28,034 nucleotides of DNA. It comes from CAZKYP01 sp964556885 (GTDB lineage Bacteria; Planctomycetota; Phycisphaerae; Sedimentisphaerales; Anaerobacaceae). The translations under genes and the position numbers were made by a program. The notes beneath the pieces were generated by a model. That model was not told where the DNA came from. It searched no databases and saw only the letters and a list, made by a program, of their open reading frames with translations. Below, piece by piece: positions 23,492 through 28,034 of the stretch. Positions within the stretch are counted from its first letter, which is position 1. Each line of letters begins with the position of its first letter. The stretch is taken from assembly GCA_964556885.1 (NCBI GenBank), contig CAZKYP010000015.1, positions 1 through 28,034 on the forward strand, in the 5' to 3' direction.

Positions 23492-24868
23492 ATGGTTGAT
23501 AAAAAAAAGAAAAAAACAGGTCTTCAGAAGGATGTTTCATCAATCTTCAAGGGTGTGACAATCCCATCAAAAAACGGCAACTACCTCCGGCAGTCCGATG
23601 AGCTTATTCTAACGAAACGTTCTCATATTAAACATAATAAACCGCCAGTATCAAAAGATACTCGCAATACACCCAATAGAAAAACTGAACTGAATCACAA
23701 AATCAATAAATCCAGCGATGTATTCTTATCGGAACCTTCTGTCCAAAAGACTGATGAGACGTTTGTACCCAAAGATACCGGCTATGCTCCCGACAACCAG
23801 ACCGTGCTGAAAAATATAATCGATAAGCTCGAAGAGATCTCTTTACCGGAATCCTCAATCAAAAAACCTGATGAGACAATTGCTCAAAAAGATATCGGCC
23901 ATGTACCCGACAACCAAACCGCAGTGGAAAAAATAATCGATGAGTCTGAAAAAGTGTCCTTACCGGAACCATCAGCCCAAAAAATCGATAAGCCGGTTGA
24001 ATCCAAAGATACCGGTTACGTACTCGACAGCCGGAACACGATGAAAAATACAATCGATGAGCCTGAGGAGCCACTTTTAACAAAATCCTCAATCAAAAAA
24101 CCTGATGAATTGCCTGTGCAAAAACAACCAGACAACGTACCCGAAAGGCAATCCATACTGAAACATCTGATCTATGAACAGGACAAACAGCCTGTGCCAA
24201 AGAAACCAGATGATATCCCTCCTAAGCCTATGCCTTCGAACATACAAAAGCCTCGGATGTCTCCGGCTAAAAAACCGGATTTACCATCATCATTAAATAA
24301 TGAAAGTCCGGCCAAACAGTTCGTGGCGGAAGTCACCAGAGAAATAATAACAAGCAAAAGCACCTGGCAGCAGATAAAAGACAGAATATTCTCACCCAAT
24401 TCAGGCGGCAGAACAGCAAAAGAAAAAGCCACAATGGCGTTGATTCCTGTTCTCGCTTTAGTATTCATTTTTGTGTTCAGACAGGTCTTTTGGGCAAGCC
24501 CGAATAAAATGGCAGAGGCCACACAGATCAAAACAAAAAGCGACGCAACCGTAACCACACATACAGAGCAAAACATCGACTGGAAAATTCCAGAGCCTTA
24601 TCCGGCAATGATCCATGATCCCATGAAATTGACAGCAATAAGCGCCGGTCAGGCCAAAGTCCAAACACAAAAATCAGAAACAGAAAATATAACTGCAATA
24701 ATCGTCAAAGGAATTTTATACAGCAGCGATAATCCGGCGGCACTTGTCGACAATCGAATAGTACGCGTCGGCGATACAGTACAGGACGCAACCGTCGTAA
24801 GAATTAACAGAGACGGCGTTGAATTTGAAATGAACGGGAAAAGATGGAAAGAAAATGTTCAAAGATGA
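23492..24868 (+). CDS. PilP/GspC-like inner-membrane protein with ParB-like N-terminus and five 39-residue repeats
   Basis: 458 residues. Residues 1-21 (MVDKKKKKTGLQKDVSSIFK plus G) are Lys-rich and followed by GLQKDVSSIF, recalling the KRGLGRGLxxLI start of ParB. Residues 40-234 are five tandem units of exactly 39 residues (LxEPSxxKxDExxxxKDTGY type, each closing in a short IIDExEE helix). A Pro/Lys-rich linker reaches about 270, then a basic segment (TREIITSKSTWQQIKDRIF) and one membrane helix at about 314-334 (MALIPVLALVFIFVF). The periplasmic end (IIVKGILYSSDNPAALVDNRIVRVGD) has the GxxxS..PxAlV pattern of PilP/GspC homology regions. The position between the ParA gene and the secretin matches pilP. 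The repeats and N-terminus are cytoplasmic, facing ParA. The function of the repeats is unknown. Confidence 0.8.
   Translation: MVDKKKKKTGLQKDVSSIFKGVTIPSKNGNYLRQSDELILTKRSHIKHNKPPVSKDTRNTPNRKTELNHKINKSSDVFLSEPSVQKTDETFVPKDTGYAPDNQTVLKNIIDKLEEISLPESSIKKPDETIAQKDIGHVPDNQTAVEKIIDESEKVSLPEPSAQKIDKPVESKDTGYVLDSRNTMKNTIDEPEEPLLTKSSIKKPDELPVQKQPDNVPERQSILKHLIYEQDKQPVPKKPDDIPPKPMPSNIQKPRMSPAKKPDLPSSLNNESPAKQFVAEVTREIITSKSTWQQIKDRIFSPNSGGRTAKEKATMALIPVLALVFIFVFRQVFWASPNKMAEATQIKTKSDATVTTHTEQNIDWKIPEPYPAMIHDPMKLTAISAGQAKVQTQKSETENITAIIVKGILYSSDNPAALVDNRIVRVGDTVQDATVVRINRDGVEFEMNGKRWKENVQR
23609..24193 (+). repeat. Five tandem 117-bp units encoding 39-residue repeats
   Basis: Units begin at residues 40, 79, 118, 157 and 196 of the PilP-like protein, with no indel between them. 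Units 2-4 are clearly alike (KDTGYxPDNQT, then NIIDxxEE); the first and last are more diverged. The DNA units have diverged at many sites, so the array is old and kept at protein level. Confidence 0.8.
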
Positions 24869-24887
24869 ACCAGGAAAAGGAACTAAT

Positions 24888-26369
24888 ATGCAAATCTTCA
24901 AAATTAAAAACATAAAATATAAACTCCTGATGTTATGCATCGTCGCCGGTCTTGGCTATATCGCCGCGGCCGCGGAGGACGGCACGGAAGATCCAAATAC
25001 GCCGAAGGGCTCTATGCAGTACGATGCAAATGATACTAATAAACCGCATGTTTCCGACGACCTCGAACGGAGACTGTCAAAAACAATAAGCCTTGAATTC
25101 GTAGATACGCCCATTGCCGACGTTATCAGGATAATAGCCGACCAGGCGGACATCGACATTGTCAAAAGTCCGAAAGTCACCGGAAATGTCACCGTTACGC
25201 TTACGGATGTTCCCCTCGAAGAGGCACTCAACAATATCCTGTCCGTGCATGACTGCATGTATGTCCTGACCGGCAATATGATAAGAATTATAACAACTTC
25301 AGAGAACATAGATAAACCTGAGCCGCTTAAAACTGAAACATTTGAGATTATCTACTCAGACATTACTCAAGTTGTTGCGGCCCTGGACAAGTTCAAATCC
25401 ACACAGGGCTCGGTATCATTCATTCAGGGAACCAGTTATATTATCGTCACCGACACTGAGAACAAAATCAGGGAAATAACCACCCTGATCAACAAGATTG
25501 ATCGCATTACTCCCCAGATACTGGTCGAAGCAAGAATATATGACATAACCACCAAGGACAGGCTCGACCTCGGTATCGAGTGGAGTGCCGGCCGCAATAC
25601 GACATATACGAGCGGGGAGCCTGTAAGCACTACAAGAACCGACCCGTTTATTACAGGCGGTTTCGACGGCACGATATCCAAAGCCGAAAGTACGTCGGGG
25701 GGCCTGCGTTTCGGCTGGCTCAATCCAAGCATCGATGTCGATTTCCTGATTACAGCCCAGAAGGAAAACATAAACGCCAAGCTCCTGGCAAATCCCCGGA
25801 TACTCGTTCTTGACAACGAAACGGCAAATATCAAGATCATATCCGAGATTCCCTATCAGGAGCTTCAGGAATCTTCCGCCGGCGGAAGCGTCGGCACAAC
25901 CGCGTTTCGGGAAGTCGGCGTCGAGCTCGATGTCACGCCGCATCTCGCAACACGCGACGAGATGATTCGACTGCAACTGCATCCCGTTTTCAGCGTTGTC
26001 ACCGGCGAAGTGCAGGTTGTCGGCCAGAGCAATTCATATCCACAGCCGATAGTCGACAGACGCGAAGCAACCACAACATTGCTGATTAAAAACGGCCAGA
26101 CCGTTGTGCTGGGAGGCTTGCGCAAAAAGGAGACAACAAAGCAAATCAATAAAATACCTCTGTTTGGCGACCTGCCCCTGGTTGGTCCTCTGTTCAGATT
26201 CGAAGGTGAAGAACAAATTACCAGCGAGCTGGTCGTATTCATAACACCCTTGATTGTCATGCAGCCGATAATGACAGACGACGAAGAAGAAGCATACGAT
26301 GTCACCAAGTTCGATGCGCCGGATCCTCAATTTACAAGAACAGAAAACAAAACGGCGAAAAAACAATAA
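24888..26369 (+). CDS. pilQ: Type IV pilus / type II secretion outer-membrane secretin (PilQ/GspD family)
   Basis: 493 residues. The signal peptide is MQIFKIKNIKYKLLMLCIVAGLGYIAAAA. The STN/N0 domain is at about residues 60-130 (ISLEFVDTPIADVIRIIADQ ... VPLEEALNNILSV). An N1-like domain follows (FEIIYSDITQVVAALDKF ... GTSYIIVTDTENKI), then the secretin core from ILVEARIYDITTKDRLDLGI to VDRREATTTLLIKNGQTVVL and IPLFGDLPLVGPLFRF, ending ELVVFITPLIV. It is shorter than Proteobacterial PilQ because AMIN domains are missing. Start: ATG at 24888 has AAAAGG 7 bases upstream; a frame extension to 24855 overlaps the PilP-like gene and lacks a ribosome site. It would form the outer-membrane gate for the pilus, implying a double-membrane cell. 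It is the last gene of the block. Confidence 0.93.
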   Translation: MQIFKIKNIKYKLLMLCIVAGLGYIAAAAEDGTEDPNTPKGSMQYDANDTNKPHVSDDLERRLSKTISLEFVDTPIADVIRIIADQADIDIVKSPKVTGNVTVTLTDVPLEEALNNILSVHDCMYVLTGNMIRIITTSENIDKPEPLKTETFEIIYSDITQVVAALDKFKSTQGSVSFIQGTSYIIVTDTENKIREITTLINKIDRITPQILVEARIYDITTKDRLDLGIEWSAGRNTTYTSGEPVSTTRTDPFITGGFDGTISKAESTSGGLRFGWLNPSIDVDFLITAQKENINAKLLANPRILVLDNETANIKIISEIPYQELQESSAGGSVGTTAFREVGVELDVTPHLATRDEMIRLQLHPVFSVVTGEVQVVGQSNSYPQPIVDRREATTTLLIKNGQTVVLGGLRKKETTKQINKIPLFGDLPLVGPLFRFEGEEQITSELVVFITPLIVMQPIMTDDEEEAYDVTKFDAPDPQFTRTENKTAKKQ

Positions 26370-26416
26370 TCGGCAACCGGATTTGGGACTTCGCTTTGTA
26401 CGGGATAATCCTAAAT

Positions 26417-27137
26417 CTACTCCTTTTTCACGTAAAGCGTCTGGCTTGGGAAGGCAAACTCTATTCCCTTGGCTTCGAACTGCTTCATCATCTCCAGGTT
26501 CACCCGCTCATTGACTTCATGATATAGCCAGTAGTCGGGCGGCCTGCTGGGATCGGCATTTACTTCCGGCCCCTAACAGAAGTGATTTGATCTGGTCGCC
26601 GCCCAGTACATTTTCGGCGATAAGAAGAATGGATATAATTGCTATTGTCACCCGCATCGCTTTTCGCACGACAGGAACGAGCATGTCGTCGAGTTTGGTT
26701 TCAGTCCTGCCGACAAGTCGATTCAGGTAATACTCAATAACATCCACGAGCCGGTAAAGGGCGTATGCCACCGATATGGCCGCTACTACCCGGGTGACCG
26801 TTGTCCAGCCCGAGCCGATAGCGATTCTTATCCCGTCTTCATCATTAAAATACAGGGGGAGCTTGGCTATGTATATGCCTGCCGCAAATATTACCACATA
26901 CACCGGTTTTACAATCGCTGTGAGTAAGAGTGCAAAAGGACCTTCGCCTTTTTTTCGCATTAATCGCGCCGAATAACCGCTCAAAAAGAATTGGACGATT
27001 CGCCCCGCTGCCATCGTCGCCAATATTATAATTAGAACAAGCCCGAATCGCCAAATCGCGTTGCCTCTTACCAGCTCGTAGTTGATGGTTTCCGACCACC
27101 AGGCGGCCTGGGCTATTATTGCAACTGCTTCAGTCAT
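26417..27137 (-). pseudogene. Mechanosensitive channel MscS family, internally deleted and frameshifted
   Basis: The minus frame from ATG 27137 (GGAGG 7 bases upstream) encodes about 205 residues with four membrane helices, reaching DQIKSLLLGAG, where MscS-like channels continue into the pore helix and beta domain. The frame then runs into a short unrelated tail and a stop at 26517. In another frame, 26570 down to the stop at 26417-26419 encodes PEVNADPSRPPDYWLYHEVN and FEAKGIEFAFPSQTLYVKKE, the expected C-terminus of the same family. The middle (beta domain) is missing. The join is at GCCGGA (TCCGGC on plus, 26565-26570), which fits either side and looks like a microhomology deletion. The product would lack the conserved channel core, so it is probably non-functional. 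Confidence 0.8.
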
Positions 27138-27307
27138 TTTTTGCCTCCAAAAAACTGCATATACGACCATAAGCTTAAATTATTAACATTAAACAATCAA
27201 TAATCATTTTCATAAGCCGAGTCGGAACTGCTGTTTTTACGTAAATTTTGCTTCACTTGAAATAAAACTTGTGCAACAATACTTCGTTAGTCAAACGTGT
27301 TTTCAGT

Positions 27308-27335
27308 TTGAGTAAAAATTGTTTATCGTTATACG
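27308..27335 (+). promoter_or_regulatory. Possible promoter before the DUF4405-like gene
   Basis: TTGAGT (27308-27313), 16-base spacer and TATACG (27330-27335), each 4 of 6 to consensus. Transcription would start only about 6 bases before the ATG at 27348, implying a nearly leaderless mRNA, in keeping with the lack of a ribosome site. Confidence 0.3.
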
Positions 27336-27347
27336 GGTACATATATA

Positions 27348-27710
27348 ATGAAGCGTTCGACACTAAATTTCCTTATCGATTTAATCAGCTTTATTAACCT
27401 GCTTGGCATGATTATCACCGGCGTTATCATCAAGTACATACTGCCTCCCGGCACAGGCGGCGGACACGGCCGCGGATTTCGCGGCGGCCGCGGACTTACC
27501 GAAGAAGTCAGAGCCCTGTGGTCTATGACCCGGCACGAATGGGGTGATATACATTTCTACCTGTCCGTCCTGTTCATTGCCCTGATTATGGTTCATATTA
27601 TCCTGCACTGGACCTGGATAAAGTGCTACACAAAATCCGTTCTTGGCCTTCAGGGAAAAGATTCTCTGCCAAACAACGAAGTTTGCGACCAAAGTAACGA
27701 TAAACAATAG
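27348..27710 (+). CDS. Small two-helix membrane protein, DUF4405-like
   Basis: 120 residues. The first membrane helix is at about 8-30 (FLIDLISFINLLGMIITGVI), followed by a Gly/Arg/His-rich loop (GTGGGHGRGFRGGRG), then HEWGDIHFYLSVLFIALIMV and HIILHWTWIK forming the second helix with several His residues. This matches DUF4405 proteins, which resemble cytochrome b561-type haem proteins; His at about 63, 68, 82 and 86 could ligate haem, but that is inference. The tail is short and polar. The gene stands alone, divergent from the MscS pseudogene. There is no clear ribosome site before the ATG. Confidence 0.75.
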   Translation: MKRSTLNFLIDLISFINLLGMIITGVIIKYILPPGTGGGHGRGFRGGRGLTEEVRALWSMTRHEWGDIHFYLSVLFIALIMVHIILHWTWIKCYTKSVLGLQGKDSLPNNEVCDQSNDKQ

Positions 27711-28034
27711 TATTTAGCTTGTTTTCAAAAAACTCAAATTTCGTGAACACCATTAGAAAATTGGGTTTGTTTTTTCAAACCGCAGATACCTAAGGCATAA
27801 ATTTCGCTGATTATATGGATTTTTTCTAACATCCTTGATTTTTTTGACGCAATACGCACCACGCATCACTCAATACGAAACAAACCCGTCCTGAGCGTAG
27901 TCGAAGGATTGGCTTTGTTTTTTAAATTCCTTCACGCAGTCCACCGAACGCCGAACGCAGAACGAGATAATTGGCTTTATTTTTCAAATTTTATCTGGCA
28001 CACAGGCACCGAGGTCCAGAGGCACAGAGATTTA
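27711..28034. repeat. Non-coding tail with three copies of a TTGGSTTTRTTTTTYAAA unit
   Basis: Copies at about 27761-27779, 27909-27926 and 27971-27988 share TTGG-TTT-TTTTT-AAA. Between them lie short tandem words such as CCGAACGCCGAACGCAGAACG at about 27942-27964 and ACGCAATACGCACCACGCA near 27847. No protein-like frame is present. It looks like dispersed intergenic repeat debris of the kind common in large environmental planctomycete genomes. Confidence 0.5.

Overview
The window (28 kb, moderate GC, one 100-base assembly gap at 15405-15504) looks like part of a scaffold from a Phycisphaerae/Sedimentisphaerales-type planctomycete. This is an inference from gene content: secreted redoxin-domain proteins that lack the CxxC, a lipoprotein gluzincin, a UxaE-type tagaturonate epimerase, and a double-membrane type IV pilus machine with a PilX/DUF4900-like protein. 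No rRNA or tRNA gene was recognised, so the taxonomy is not proven.

Left part (1-11487), mostly minus strand: the start of a Maf nucleotide pyrophosphatase (cut by the window edge), a lipoprotein metallopeptidase-like protein, a debris region with a likely beta-barrel gene remnant, a secreted DUF6263-like protein, a PfkB-family sugar-phosphate kinase directly behind rlmN, a plus-strand secreted protein with a Cys-poor thioredoxin-fold C-terminus, the DNA translocase FtsK, and tagaturonate epimerase UxaE. These are housekeeping and carbohydrate genes with no single theme.

Central part (11488-26369), all plus strand: a type IV pilus (or closely related type II secretion) locus. In order it encodes the assembly ATPase (PilB/GspE, N-terminal MshEN-like region), the platform protein (PilC/GspF), two paralogous short pilins (the first with a Gly/Ser tail broken by the assembly gap), PilV-, PilW- and PilX-like minor-pilin proteins (the PilX-like frame is cut by one in-frame TAA), then PilM, PilN, PilO, a ParA/Soj-like ATPase, a PilP-like membrane protein and the PilQ secretin. 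No prepilin peptidase or PilT retraction ATPase is in the window. Hairpins after pilC and after the second pilin, plus a good sigma70-type promoter before pilV, suggest at least three transcription units.

The most interesting feature is the pilM-N-O-[ParA]-P-Q arrangement. A ParA ATPase sits exactly between pilO and the PilP-like gene with no parB. The PilP-like protein begins with a Lys-rich segment resembling the N-terminal ParA-activating peptide of ParB, followed by five exact-period 39-residue repeats, one membrane helix and a periplasmic PilP/GspC-like domain. I infer a ParA-based device that positions the pilus or secretin, with the ParB function built into the inner-membrane alignment protein.

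Right end (26370-28034): an MscS-family channel gene inactivated by a deletion with a possible microhomology junction, a small DUF4405-like membrane protein, and an AT-rich non-coding tail with dispersed repeat units.
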